NCBI GenBank assembly: GCA_047975195.1
Contig: JBKEDB010000028.1
Location: 1-64,000 of the forward strand
Source: Cumulibacter sp047975195
GTDB taxonomy: Bacteria > Actinomycetota > Actinomycetes > Mycobacteriales > Antricoccaceae
Direction: 5' to 3'
Length of the DNA stretch: 64,000 nt
In this document: one piece after another, positions 26,605 to 34,596 of the stretch
Numbering within the stretch: position 1 is the first letter of the stretch
Layout of the letters: each line of letters starts with the position of its first letter
Position numbers and translations under genes: made by a program
The notes under the pieces: generated by a model
Told to the model about the DNA's origin: nothing
Database searches by the model: none
Seen by the model: the letters and a program-made list of their open reading frames with translations, nothing else

Positions 26605-27525
26605 ATGCCCCGCGTTCACTCCGCAACTAACACCGATCCGTTCAAGAACATGGTGCAGATTCCGGCGGGCGAATTTGTGATGGGCAGCGACGAGCATTAT
26701 CCGGAGGAACGTCCCGCGCATGTGGAACACGTATCAGGATTCTGGATGGATCGGCACCCGGTCACGAATGCCGAGTTCCGCCGATTCGTGCGTGACACCG
26801 GCCATCAGACCGTGGCTGAGATCGCGCCGACGATCGAGGAGTTTCCTGACGCCCTCCCGGAGCAACTCGTTTCGGGATCATTGGTATTCACCCAGACCGA
26901 CAGGCCGGTTCCGCTCGACAACTGGCAACGATGGTGGCAATGGGTACCGGGCGCGACCTGGAATCGCCCACTGGGCCCCGGCAGCACCCTGCATGGACTC
27001 GAACGTCATCCGGTGGTGCACGTGGCATTTGAGGATGCACGAGCGTACGCCGCATGGGCCGGGAAAGAACTCGCGAGTGAGGTCGAATGGGAGTATGCCG
27101 CACGCGGCGGCCGAGCACCGACCGAGTTCGCGTGGGGCGATGAGCTCGAGCCGCGCGGTAAGAGCATGGCAAATACCTGGCGCGGAGAGTTCCCGTGGCA
27201 GAATCTGGACCCTCCCGGGCGGGAGCGTACGACGCCGGTAGGGCTCTACCGCGAGAACGACTGGGGCCTCGTCGACATGATCGGAAATGTGTGGGAGTGG
27301 ACGACGTCCACGTGGACCGAGAGCCATGCTGGGGCGGATGCGGTCGCGCACTCGTGCTGCGCGCCCGAGGGTCCGCTGACGGAATCGGATCGTAAGGTGA
27401 TGAAGGGCGGCTCACACATCTGCGCACCGTCGTACTGTCGGCGATACCGCCCGCCCGCGCGCCAGGGTCAGTCGGTGCGCAGTAGCACCAGCCATTTGGG
27501 ATTCCGCTGTATCAAACGGGCCTAG
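26605..27525 (+). CDS. formylglycine-generating enzyme (sulfatase-modifying factor)
   Basis: A 306-aa FGE-sulfatase domain protein: MVQIPAGEFVMGSDEHYPEERPAH at the start, VTNAEFRRFV, HPVVHVAFEDARAYAAWAGK, SEVEWEYAARGG and MIGNVWEWT. The catalytic cysteine pair is present in KGGSHICAPSYCRRYRPP as C273 and C278, the spacing seen in the Streptomyces enzyme. This separates it from EgtB-like relatives. It oxidises the sulfatase cysteine to formylglycine using O2 and copper. The start ATG 26605 has GGGAGG 6 nt upstream. It lies 125 bp behind its presumed client sulfatase. Confidence 0.93.
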   Translation: MPRVHSATNTDPFKNMVQIPAGEFVMGSDEHYPEERPAHVEHVSGFWMDRHPVTNAEFRRFVRDTGHQTVAEIAPTIEEFPDALPEQLVSGSLVFTQTDRPVPLDNWQRWWQWVPGATWNRPLGPGSTLHGLERHPVVHVAFEDARAYAAWAGKELASEVEWEYAARGGRAPTEFAWGDELEPRGKSMANTWRGEFPWQNLDPPGRERTTPVGLYRENDWGLVDMIGNVWEWTTSTWTESHAGADAVAHSCCAPEGPLTESDRKVMKGGSHICAPSYCRRYRPPARQGQSVRSSTSHLGFRCIKRA

Positions 27526-27673
27526 ACCTGTATGAACCAGTGGACTGATGATAATTCCCAAGCACACCGGAAGTAACTGCTGGAGCAGCGATCCCATGGT
27601 GACCCCGCTTGTGCTGTTGTTCCGCTGGACGATGCCGACGCTTCACAGCGGCCTTCTACCAGCCGGGGGCGGT

Positions 27674-27690
27674 TCACCCAGGTTGGGTGA
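27674..27690. promoter_or_regulatory. perfect palindrome TCACCC-N5-GGGTGA
   Basis: Seventeen bp (19 bp including a flanking T/A pair), overlapping the stop of the second SulP gene. No start codon is close by, so it may be a chance copy or a hairpin. Confidence 0.35.
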
Positions 27691-29347
27691 ATGAACCAGG
27701 CGGTGGGGTGGCAAGTGCGCGCCCGACGGTGTCGAAGACGCGATGCTCTGCCTCGAATTGCTGATACCAACAGGTCCGGGCCAAGGTCTGCGTCACGGCG
27801 GGCTGCAGGCGTGCGAGCATAAGATGGATCCCGGACGCCGCAAGTTCGCGATCGAGGTCCAGCAGGCCTTCGATAATCGTGACGCTGACCTGATACTGAC
27901 GGCCTAGGTCGATCGCGATAGCTCGGACATCAGGGTGTTGCTTGGCCAACTCGAGCACGGCAAGTTCTGCGGACAAGATGTTGGACGTGTACAACGGCCC
28001 GCCGACAAGAATCGCGAGCACGTCGTCCCGCTGACCGCTAATCGAGATGTTGACCCGGTCCAATTCGTGCAGCACCAGGCCGAGCGTGATGACGATTCCT
28101 GCCGCCACTGCGGCCAGCAGACCGGCGGTAAGGCCGAGTGTCGCGGTGACGATCGCCAACCAGAAATCGCGGCCACTGATCTTCCGTATCCGCATCAGGG
28201 CGCGTACGTCGACCAGTCCGATGACCGCGACGAACACCATCGACGCAAGAGTTGCCTCCGGCAACATGCTCAGCACCGGAGCTAAGAACAGGGCAACAAG
28301 GACCGCAAGTAGCACGGTGACGATCGCGGACAACTGCGATCGGGCCCCGGCAGCGCGGTTGACGGCACTTTGTGAAAAGCCGCCTGCCGCGGGCATCGCC
28401 GAGAAGAGTGAGCCTGCGATATTGGCAGCTCCGACCGCTAACAGTTCCCGGTCGCTGTTGATCTGGCTATCCCCAGGAGCCCGGAGACTACGAGCGACCG
28501 CTGCAGATTCCAGGAACACCATCACCGAAATCGCGAGTGCGCCGGGCACGAGACCGCTGAGGTGGGCGAAGTCCGGTAACGCAGGTATCGGCAACCCACG
28601 TGGGATGGCGTCGATCTGCCGTACTCCTGCATCAGCGAGTGGAGTCAGCGTCATGAGCAGAATGCCCGCCACCACGACGACGAGCGGTCCGGGGACGCGG
28701 GGGACCCAGCGCTTGATCGCCAGCAGCGTCGCAATCGAGCCGACTGCGAGCAGAATCGTAGCCGCATTGGCCGAGGACAGTGAGCGAGTGACGCCAACCA
28801 GCGCGCGGATGAATCCCTCACCGCTTGGGTCGTCTCCTGCGCCCAGGAGTTTCGGTAACTGCCCGAGCGCGACGGTAATTCCGACACCGATCTGTACGCC
28901 GATGATCGTGGGTTTGTTGATCGCTTCGACGAGCGAGCCAAGACGCAGCAGTCGTGCGACCAGCAGAATCGCACCCACCAGCAGGGTCAGTGCGCTAAGA
29001 GTTCCGAGCGCGTTTTGCGAACCCGCTGCCACACCTGCCGCGATCACAGTCGTGGCGCTGAGGGTCGCGATCGTGGAAGTCGTCGAGACGCTCATCGTGC
29101 GCGAACCGCCGAGTAGCGCGTACACCAGCATCGGAACGATGCAGGTGTACAACCCCGCCTGCAAGGGCATTTCGGCGATGGTCGCGTAGGCCATAGCTTG
29201 CGGAATCACCACGGAGCCGGCGGTAAGTCCTGCGACGAGATCGGACGGCAGCCATTGCGCGCGGTAGCTGGCGATCGTCGGGATGAGCGCGGGCACGGCT
29301 ACGGCTGACTCGTATTGGCGGAGTGCCACTGCTGCGCGAGCGCACAT
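27674..29347 (-). CDS. SulP-family anion transporter with STAS domain (second of two)
   Basis: About 557 aa. The N-terminal SulP core has PSDLVAGLTAGSVVIPQAMAYATIAEMPLQAGLYTCIVP and ten or more hydrophobic segments. The C-terminal STAS domain includes VRAIAIDLGRQYQVSVTIIEGLLDLDRELAASG. The family carries sulfate, bicarbonate or other anions in exchange for or with H+/Na+. The start is placed at ATG 29347 (GTG 29329 possible). Either overlaps the end of the upstream SulP gene by 30–50 bp, so the pair is one operon. The frame stays open far upstream only as a shadow of that gene. Confidence 0.85.
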   Translation of the reverse strand: MCARAAVALRQYESAVAVPALIPTIASYRAQWLPSDLVAGLTAGSVVIPQAMAYATIAEMPLQAGLYTCIVPMLVYALLGGSRTMSVSTTSTIATLSATTVIAAGVAAGSQNALGTLSALTLLVGAILLVARLLRLGSLVEAINKPTIIGVQIGVGITVALGQLPKLLGAGDDPSGEGFIRALVGVTRSLSSANAATILLAVGSIATLLAIKRWVPRVPGPLVVVVAGILLMTLTPLADAGVRQIDAIPRGLPIPALPDFAHLSGLVPGALAISVMVFLESAAVARSLRAPGDSQINSDRELLAVGAANIAGSLFSAMPAAGGFSQSAVNRAAGARSQLSAIVTVLLAVLVALFLAPVLSMLPEATLASMVFVAVIGLVDVRALMRIRKISGRDFWLAIVTATLGLTAGLLAAVAAGIVITLGLVLHELDRVNISISGQRDDVLAILVGGPLYTSNILSAELAVLELAKQHPDVRAIAIDLGRQYQVSVTIIEGLLDLDRELAASGIHLMLARLQPAVTQTLARTCWYQQFEAEHRVFDTVGRALATPPPGSFTQPG

Positions 29348-31023
29348 GCCTCGGTCGCGGCCGCACCGATGACGCTCTCCCGCCAAATCACGTGCTCCTC
29401 GCCGACCTCGGCGAGGAGCCCAGTCCGCTCGAACGTGCGCCGCTGGCTGGGTTCGGCGTCCGCCAGAATGACGAGATTCCCGGACTTTCTGAGGTCCCGC
29501 ACGAGGTCCAGCAGGAAGTCGACGCCAGTCAACGAGTAGAGGCGTCGTCCCCGCACCTGCAGGATGACTGCCGCCCCGCCCTGCTCGCCAATCTTCGGGA
29601 ACGCGTGGCTGGCGCGATACACCGACGCGAAGTACGCCGAACCGCTCAGCGCGAGCACGGTCGTGCTGCCCACCTCCAGTCTCGCGGGCGGAGTCGTCTC
29701 GCGCCAATGCCCGGCCGAGATCGGTTCCCATGCGGTTATCTTGAGCCGATCGCCCATAGTCAGGGTGAACAACAGCAGCGAGAGCCCAACGCCGGTGAAC
29801 ACGGCTGTCGTGATCTCATCCAGGACACCTACCAGCACCGTGATCGCGCCGGCGATCAGGTGCGGCCATGATACGAATCGGGACCGGATCAAGTGGCGGA
29901 CTTCGCGGACCATGGTCTCAGCGCCGATGACGATGAGGATCGCGGCCAAGGTGCACAGCGGTATCAGCTCGGCGATATCACCCGCGAGCACTATGAGAAT
30001 CACCAGCAGGATGCCCGCGTATACGCCGGCCCAGCGACTGCGAGCGGATGCCGAGACGTTGACGCCTGTTCGCGACAGCGAGCCGGCCACCACCATCGTG
30101 CGGAAGAACCCGCCGACGAGGTTGGCAGCGCCTTGCGCGATGAAGTCGCGGCTCGCGTCCGAAGGCGTGCCGTCTCTGTTTGGATAGGCCGAACCCACGG
30201 TCGCAGCCTCTGATAGGCCCACGATCGCCGCCGCTATCGCGGCCGGTATGAGCGTGGGGACCAACGACAGGTCGGGCATATGTGGGGTGGGCACTGCGTC
30301 CAGACCGGTCGGGATGGACGCTATGTCGCCGATGGTTTCGATGCCCTGCAGGTCGAAGGCGGCGACGACAGCGGTGCCGACGACGAGAGCCACAATATCG
30401 GCGTACGAGCGAAACATCGTCATTTTGGTCAGGACGATCAACATGATGCAGCCGACGCCGATGGCGACGGTTGGCCAGTCCCAACTGGGGAGGTGCGCGG
30501 TGATATCGATGGCTTTTCGGACTTTGTTTCCATCGAGGTCGCTGGTGTACCCCACGAGATCCTTGTACTGGCCGAGAACGATCAGTAACGCCACGGCCGT
30601 CACGAGCGCGGCGGATATCTCCCGAGAAATGAAACGGATGAGGGATCCGAGCCGCAATAGCCCGAGGATCGTCATCACGACCCCGACGAGCAGCGTCAGG
30701 GTAAACATGGCAGTCGCTGGGTCATCTGAGCCGAGGGCGCCGATCTTGTCGGCAGTGACTAGCGCGAGCGCGTTGGTGGCCGTCACCAGCAGCAGCGAGG
30801 TCGACGCGAGCAAGGATCCGACGATGACGGTGACGGAGCCGGCATAGAGGCCGTAGATCGGGTCGACTCCCGCGACCAGCGCGTAGGCCATGCCCTCCGC
30901 GACGCTGACCAATGCGACGGTCAGGCCAGCACCGAGATCATGTCCGATATCCCGCCGGCGTGGCAGGAATCCCACTGGCCGCGACCGACGATCGTGGGTC
31001 GTACGTGAGTCCATCACGCCCAT
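29299..31023 (-). CDS. SulP-family anion transporter with STAS domain (first of two)
   Basis: A 574-aa protein. The transport core begins IGHDLGAGLTVALVSVAEGMAYALVAGVDPIYGLYAG and includes GAANLVGGFFRTMVVAGSLSRTGVNVSAGA-like helix 8–9 features. The STAS domain near the C-terminus has VILQVRGRRLYSLTGVDFLLDLVRDLRKSGN. It differs clearly from its tandem partner, so this is an old duplication or a heteromeric pair, not a recent copy. Sulfate is a reasonable substrate given the nearby sulfatase/FGE genes, but bicarbonate is equally possible. A TCACCC-N5-GGGTGA dyad lies about 100 bp upstream. Confidence 0.85.
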   Translation of the reverse strand: MGVMDSRTTHDRRSRPVGFLPRRRDIGHDLGAGLTVALVSVAEGMAYALVAGVDPIYGLYAGSVTVIVGSLLASTSLLLVTATNALALVTADKIGALGSDDPATAMFTLTLLVGVVMTILGLLRLGSLIRFISREISAALVTAVALLIVLGQYKDLVGYTSDLDGNKVRKAIDITAHLPSWDWPTVAIGVGCIMLIVLTKMTMFRSYADIVALVVGTAVVAAFDLQGIETIGDIASIPTGLDAVPTPHMPDLSLVPTLIPAAIAAAIVGLSEAATVGSAYPNRDGTPSDASRDFIAQGAANLVGGFFRTMVVAGSLSRTGVNVSASARSRWAGVYAGILLVILIVLAGDIAELIPLCTLAAILIVIGAETMVREVRHLIRSRFVSWPHLIAGAITVLVGVLDEITTAVFTGVGLSLLLFTLTMGDRLKITAWEPISAGHWRETTPPARLEVGSTTVLALSGSAYFASVYRASHAFPKIGEQGGAAVILQVRGRRLYSLTGVDFLLDLVRDLRKSGNLVILADAEPSQRRTFERTGLLAEVGEEHVIWRESVIGAAATEACALAQQWHSANTSQP

Positions 31024-31125
31024 GCCCCTGCGTCTCCCATCATGCTCTCGGCCTCCGAAGAAAGCTAGCGGCCACGAACCGCACGCCTTCCGTTGTCAGC
31101 GTGCTTCGGCAGTGTGGCCGTTACA

Positions 31126-31142
31126 TCACCCGCGACGGGTGA
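31126..31142. promoter_or_regulatory. perfect palindrome TCACCC-N5-GGGTGA upstream of sulP
   Basis: Seventeen bp; symmetry extends one base inward, giving 7-bp arms. It lies 103 bp upstream of the first sulP start and 15 bp before the GTG of a small divergent ORF, a position suited to an operator. Confidence 0.5.
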
Positions 31143-31156
31143 CAGCGAGGAGGTCG

Positions 31157-31420
31157 GTGCGGCGGTATGGCATAGCGGTATACCAGGCGCGTCTCGAGGG
31201 CGCAGCGCTGATCGGGTGGAGGGAATGGCGAGCGGCGACCATTGAGGACATAGTATTCCCCGGCGAAGTGAGCGCATGGGATATCGCTTTCGCGGTAACG
31301 GCGCTATTGCTGACTTGGGTGGGGTTCCTCGTCAGCAAGCACACGGTCAACGCGGCATTGGCCAAGGTGCGCGAGACATCGAAGAACTACGGCGTCGTGT
31401 ACCCGCCAGATGCGATCTAA
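31157..31420 (+). CDS. small hypothetical membrane protein
   Basis: An 87-aa frame with one clear transmembrane segment (WDIAFAVTALLLTWVGFLV) followed by a basic amphipathic stretch and a short tail ending YPPDAI. It looks like the first helix of a MscS-type protein, but no channel domain follows, so I do not assign a function. GTG 31157 has GAGGAGG only 3 nt upstream, which is too close for an ideal site. The stop overlaps the stop of the convergent AI-2E-family gene by 2 bp. Codon third positions are GC-rich as in neighbours. It may be a real small protein or a remnant. Confidence 0.4.
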   Translation: MRRYGIAVYQARLEGAALIGWREWRAATIEDIVFPGEVSAWDIAFAVTALLLTWVGFLVSKHTVNAALAKVRETSKNYGVVYPPDAI

Positions 31421-32589
31421 CTCGCTGGTGACTCATCGACGGTCGGCAACGCGCTGTCGGCATCGTCATCCTCGGCGGCGGAGGTGTGGGATGTGCGCCG
31501 TTGACGGCGCCGTTTAGGCGAGTCGAAGTTCGGCGAGTCACCGAGGAAGAGCGGTAGCCACTTGCTGGACGGGTCGAAATCGACCAATGTCGCCTTGGCC
31601 AGGAGCGTCATTGGTACGGCGAGGATCGCGCCGAGCGGGCCGAGCACGTAGGCCCAGAAGATCAATGACAGGAACGCCACCGTCGTCGTTAGCCCGACCG
31701 AGTCGCCCATGTATTTAGGCTGGATGATCGACTGGATCACGAAGTTGAGCGCGATGTACACGATGATGACGGTGAGCATCGTGCCCGGACCGCTGGTAAT
31801 CAGCGCCAACAGGGCTGGCGGAACCACGCCGATGATGAAGCCAATGTTCGGAATATAGTTCGTAACGAAGGCGAGGATTCCCCAGAGTAAGGCGGCCGGA
31901 ACCCCGAGGATGACTAAGGCTAGCCAGTCGAGGATTGCGACGATTCCGCCGAAGACGGTCGAGACCATGAAATACTTACGAGTGCCTTTCGCGAATGCGC
32001 CCAACGCGAGCAGCGCCTGCTGGCGCTCGCCGCGAACCCGGTGCATCCGGGTGGTGAACATTGCGGTGTCCAACCCCATGAACAGCACCAGAGCGATCAA
32101 GAACACCAGGACCGATCCGACGCTGAGCAGACTGCCCAGAATTGCGCGGACAAATCCGACCAGCGCGCTGTAGTCGAAGCCCTTCAGGATCTCCTGAACC
32201 TCGTCAGAGCCGACTCCGCGATCGGCAAGCCACGCCTGAAGATCAGCGATACGCGCCTGAATCTCATCGGCGTACGCGGGCAGAATCTGAGCCAACTTAG
32301 CGATTCCAAGCGCGAACGAAAGGATGAGTGCGATCAGCAGCGCATAGATTCCAAGCACCACGAGGATGGTGGCGAGCCAACTGGGCACCCGATGTCGCTC
32401 CAGCCAGGTTCGCGCCGGATAAACGGTGATCGTCAGGGACAGGGCGAGAAATATCGGTGCCAGGATATCGGCGACCTGTCGCATTCCGACCACGACGACG
32501 ACGGTCGCTGCCAGGCCAAGCAATATGACGACTCCGCGGGGTAAGCCGAAGCGTGGCGGCTCGAGGAGAGGCGACTGTGTGGTGCTCAT
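31417..32589 (-). CDS. AI-2E-family (PerM-like) transporter
   Basis: A 390-aa membrane protein. Paired N-terminal helices and ILAPIFLALSLTITVYPARTWLERH come first, then a soluble middle part, and C-terminal helices with GGIVAILDWLALVILGVPAALLWGILAFVTNYIPNIGF and the Q-P motif IIQPKYMGDSVGL. The family includes TqsA (autoinducer-2 export) and Na+/H+ antiporters, so the substrate is open. A Lys/Arg then Asp/Glu-rich tail follows the last helix. ATG 32589 has no good Shine-Dalgarno. Two TCACCC-type palindromes lie in the upstream region shared with the divergent small membrane protein. Confidence 0.85.
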   Translation of the reverse strand: MSTTQSPLLEPPRFGLPRGVVILLGLAATVVVVVGMRQVADILAPIFLALSLTITVYPARTWLERHRVPSWLATILVVLGIYALLIALILSFALGIAKLAQILPAYADEIQARIADLQAWLADRGVGSDEVQEILKGFDYSALVGFVRAILGSLLSVGSVLVFLIALVLFMGLDTAMFTTRMHRVRGERQQALLALGAFAKGTRKYFMVSTVFGGIVAILDWLALVILGVPAALLWGILAFVTNYIPNIGFIIGVVPPALLALITSGPGTMLTVIIVYIALNFVIQSIIQPKYMGDSVGLTTTVAFLSLIFWAYVLGPLGAILAVPMTLLAKATLVDFDPSSKWLPLFLGDSPNFDSPKRRRQRRTSHTSAAEDDDADSALPTVDESPAS

Positions 32590-32623
32590 TTGCTGATTGC
32601 AGCACCGTTTCGAGCACCGGCCT

Positions 32624-32640
32624 TCACCCGCGGTGGGTGA
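32624..32640. promoter_or_regulatory. perfect palindrome TCACCC-N5-GGGTGA (site 1 of a pair)
   Basis: Seventeen bp in the 130-bp divergent region between the AI-2E-family gene and the phage-holin-like gene. Its centre is 43 bp from site 2, about four helical turns. Confidence 0.5.
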
Positions 32641-32666
32641 CTGGGCGTTACATGGCTGGCGCGTCG

Positions 32667-32683
32667 TCACCTTTAACGGGTGA
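32667..32683. promoter_or_regulatory. palindrome TCACCT-N5-GGGTGA (site 2 of a pair)
   Basis: Same 17-bp framework as site 1 with one arm substitution. Outer bases extend the symmetry to 11-bp arms, GCGTCGTCACC and GGTGACGACGC. It lies 36 bp before the downstream ATG. Confidence 0.5.
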
Positions 32684-32718
32684 CGACGCGCGCCGCCGTC
32701 GGCGGCATCGTCAGAGGC

Positions 32719-33096
32719 ATGCTCCGAAGAATCCTCGTCGCGTGGTTGATCATGGCTGCGGCGCTTGGCGTCGCCGCGTGGCTGCTCCCGGACGTGCATA
32801 TTCGGTACGGCTCGTTTGGTCTTATCGGGCTCGCAGCCCTCTACAGTCTGATCAACGTGCTTATCGGGACGATCCTGCGACTGCTCACCTTGCCGCTGAC
32901 CGTCATCACCCTCGGGCTCTCCGCGTTGTTCGTCAACGGAGTCCTACTGGCGATCACTGCCGGTATCTCCGACGTGCTGGACGTCGGTGGATTTCTGCAG
33001 ACCGTGCTTGCCGCGATCGTGATTTCACTGGTGCACGCCGTACTTCACGCGATTCTGCTACGCGACCCCGACCGCGACAAGAGGCAACGAAAGTAG
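32719..33096 (+). CDS. phage-holin-IV-superfamily small membrane protein
   Basis: A 125-aa protein with four hydrophobic segments and short loops: LPDVHIRYGSFGLIGLAALYSLINVLIGTILRLLTLPLTVITLGLSALFVNGVLL. This is the YvlD/holin-4-like pattern common in bacteria outside phages; the role is unknown, possibly envelope stress. The ATG at 32719 (MLRRILVAW) matches the family start, and an in-frame start 13 codons upstream would fall inside palindrome site 2. The C-terminus is strongly basic. Confidence 0.75.
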   Translation: MLRRILVAWLIMAAALGVAAWLLPDVHIRYGSFGLIGLAALYSLINVLIGTILRLLTLPLTVITLGLSALFVNGVLLAITAGISDVLDVGGFLQTVLAAIVISLVHAVLHAILLRDPDRDKRQRK

Positions 33097-33185
33097 CACT
33101 GTTCATTCGCTGCTCGCTGGTGGGGATCCAGTGTTTGCCCATATCCTGCTATCGACCCAACGGAACTAATGAAAGCGAGATCGTT

Positions 33186-33575
33186 GTGGACTTCTGGAGC
33201 AGTTTCTGGGACCTCATTGGATGGTTCCTATGGATCACGATCTTTATCTCGTACTTGTTCGCCCTCGTCGCCATTGTCACCGACTTGTTCCGCGATCGGG
33301 ACCTCGGCGGGTGGGGCAAGGCGATCTGGCTGTTTTTCCTGTTCTTCGTTCCATTCATCACGGCATTGGTGTACCTGATCGCCCGCGGTGGCGGTATGAC
33401 AGAGCGACGCGCCCGCGAAGCGCAGGCCGCGCAGCGGTCTGCGGAGGACTACATACGCTCGCTGGCTACCGTGAGCCCGGCCGACGAGATCCACAAGGCT
33501 AAGAACCTACTCGACTCGGGTGTCATCTCCGCCGAGGAGTTCGAGCAGATCAAGCAACGCTCGCTCGCCGGCTAA
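33186..33575 (+). CDS. PLDc_N-like plus SHOCT-domain membrane protein
   Basis: A 129-aa protein. Two transmembrane segments (IGWFLWITIFISYLFALVAIVTDLF and AIWLFFLFFVPFITALVYLIARG) form a PLDc_N-type unit with the connecting DRDLGGWGKA. The C-terminal SHOCT motif is AKNLLDSGVISAEEFEQIKQRSLAG. Such proteins are frequent in actinobacteria, with a suspected role in oligomerisation or membrane stress. The start GTG 33186 has a GAAAG tract about 10 nt upstream. A strong terminator hairpin follows the stop. Confidence 0.75.
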   Translation: MDFWSSFWDLIGWFLWITIFISYLFALVAIVTDLFRDRDLGGWGKAIWLFFLFFVPFITALVYLIARGGGMTERRAREAQAAQRSAEDYIRSLATVSPADEIHKAKNLLDSGVISAEEFEQIKQRSLAG

Positions 33576-33588
33576 GCCGACGTACGAC

Positions 33589-33625
33589 CGACAGGGGGCG
33601 CCGCGGCTGCGGCGCCCCCCTGTCG
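33589..33625. terminator. GC-rich hairpin after the SHOCT gene
   Basis: Stem CGACAGGGGGCGCCGC pairs with GCGGCGCCCCCCTGTCG, with one extra C and a 4-nt loop. It lies between convergent genes and could serve both. Confidence 0.75.
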
Positions 33626-33643
33626 CATGCCGTGGCATCCGGT

Positions 33644-33910
33644 TCAGTCTGCGACATCCGGGACCGTCGACAGCAAGCGCTGCAGCAATGCGTCCCGCGT
33701 GGCGGGATCAACGGCGTTTTCCGCGGCCGCAATGCCGACCGCGACACCGAGAATGTATGAACTCACCGGGGCGAGCGGGCGGTCCAGATTGTGGGCGACG
33801 CGCTTGGTCAGGGCGTGGATTGCAGTGATATCAACAGTTCCTGGATCAACGCCTAATGCCGCGCAGGCCCGATCCACCCAGGCATCCCACTGCTGCTGAG
33901 GGCTGCTCAT
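33644..33910 (-). CDS. DUF6457-type small protein, last gene of the nar–mob operon
   Basis: An 88-aa soluble helical protein with WDAWVDRACAALGVDP, then a segment VAHNLDRPLAPVSSYILGVAVGIAA. I know it as the small partner found next to or fused with MobA in actinobacteria (DUF6457). Its function is not established, and a role in molybdenum-cofactor handling is only suggested by position. It starts 2 nt after the mobA stop, so the two are coupled. Confidence 0.7.
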   Translation of the reverse strand: MSSPQQQWDAWVDRACAALGVDPGTVDITAIHALTKRVAHNLDRPLAPVSSYILGVAVGIAAAENAVDPATRDALLQRLLSTVPDVAD

Positions 33911-33911
33911 A

Positions 33912-34499
33912 TCACTCACCGCTCTGCTCCAAACGCTTCGTCCAGGACTCATGATCCTCCCATGTATCGAGGTCGGCTGAGACGTCGGCAGTATCGGGTA
34001 CTCCTACTAGGTGAAGCGGATCGAGTAGTCGCCGCATTGAGGAACCCGCTGGGTCGCCGAGCGAACGCACGGCCTCTTCGAGTGCTTCGCCGCGGTACAG
34101 GGCGAACAGCCACTGTAAGTTGCCGTCAGAGTTGGTCAGGCAGTAGCCATCACCGTCGCTGGTCAGTGCGGCTGCGGCGAGAAGGCGCGGTACGCCATCC
34201 TCGGCGCGGGGGAGATCACACGACAGCAGCAGCACCCACGGCGCCAGCCCAACGCCCAACGTTGTCAATCCGGCTGCGGTCGCTGCGGCCGGGCCACTGC
34301 CGGGGGGATCCTCGCAGGCGATTAGCACGTTGTCCCGTCGCAGCGATGGTGGCCCGACGAGCACGATGCGTTCGGCGCCGTACGCCGCAGCGAGCGGACG
34401 TTCTACCAGCGGTCGTCCGGCCAACTCCAGCGTCGCCTTGTCGACACCACCCAGGCGCGAACCTTGACCGCCCGCGAGGATGATCGCGTCGTACCTCAT
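33912..34499 (-). CDS. mobA: molybdenum cofactor guanylyltransferase
   Basis: A 195-aa nucleotidyltransferase. The N-terminal GTP-binding motif is DAIILAGGQGSRLGGVDKATLELAGRPLVER. Next come EDPPGSGPAAATAAGL and the metal-site motif LLLSCDLPRAED, with a C-terminal NLQWLFALYRGEAL. It attaches GMP to molybdopterin to give the bis-MGD cofactor that NarG needs, so its place behind narGHJI fits. The start is ATG 34499 (MRYDAIIL). A nested hairpin occupies the 97-bp gap to narI. Confidence 0.88.
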   Translation of the reverse strand: MRYDAIILAGGQGSRLGGVDKATLELAGRPLVERPLAAAYGAERIVLVGPPSLRRDNVLIACEDPPGSGPAAATAAGLTTLGVGLAPWVLLLSCDLPRAEDGVPRLLAAAALTSDGDGYCLTNSDGNLQWLFALYRGEALEEAVRSLGDPAGSSMRRLLDPLHLVGVPDTADVSADLDTWEDHESWTKRLEQSGE

Positions 34500-34519
34500 C
34501 GACGTGCCCGGTTGAGGTT

Positions 34520-34574
34520 CTGCGGTGGAGTTATGCACGCCGTGACGCCATTATCGTGCGCGAATCCACCGCAG
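34520..34574 (-). promoter_or_regulatory. nested hairpin in the mobA leader
   Basis: In minus-strand RNA the outer arms CTGCGGTGGA and TCCACCGCAG (10 bp, perfect) enclose a second stem GCACG/CGTGC, with 5-nt internal loops on each side and a 15-nt apical region. It lies between the narI stop and the mobA ATG. It could be a partial terminator, processing site or cis-regulatory RNA. It does not look like the known Moco riboswitch. Confidence 0.45.
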
Positions 34575-34596
34575 ATGAGTCGTCCGTCGCCGAGTC

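Noticed and set aside
28047..29189. Open frame of 380 codons opposite the second SulP gene
   Set aside because: It is antisense to a gene with clear SulP motifs; composition is Ala/Thr/Arg-rich with no family features, a usual shadow in high-GC DNA.
34500..34596. Molybdenum cofactor riboswitch before mobA
   Set aside because: The gap is too short for the known motif and shows only a simple nested hairpin, so it is reported as an unclassified structure.
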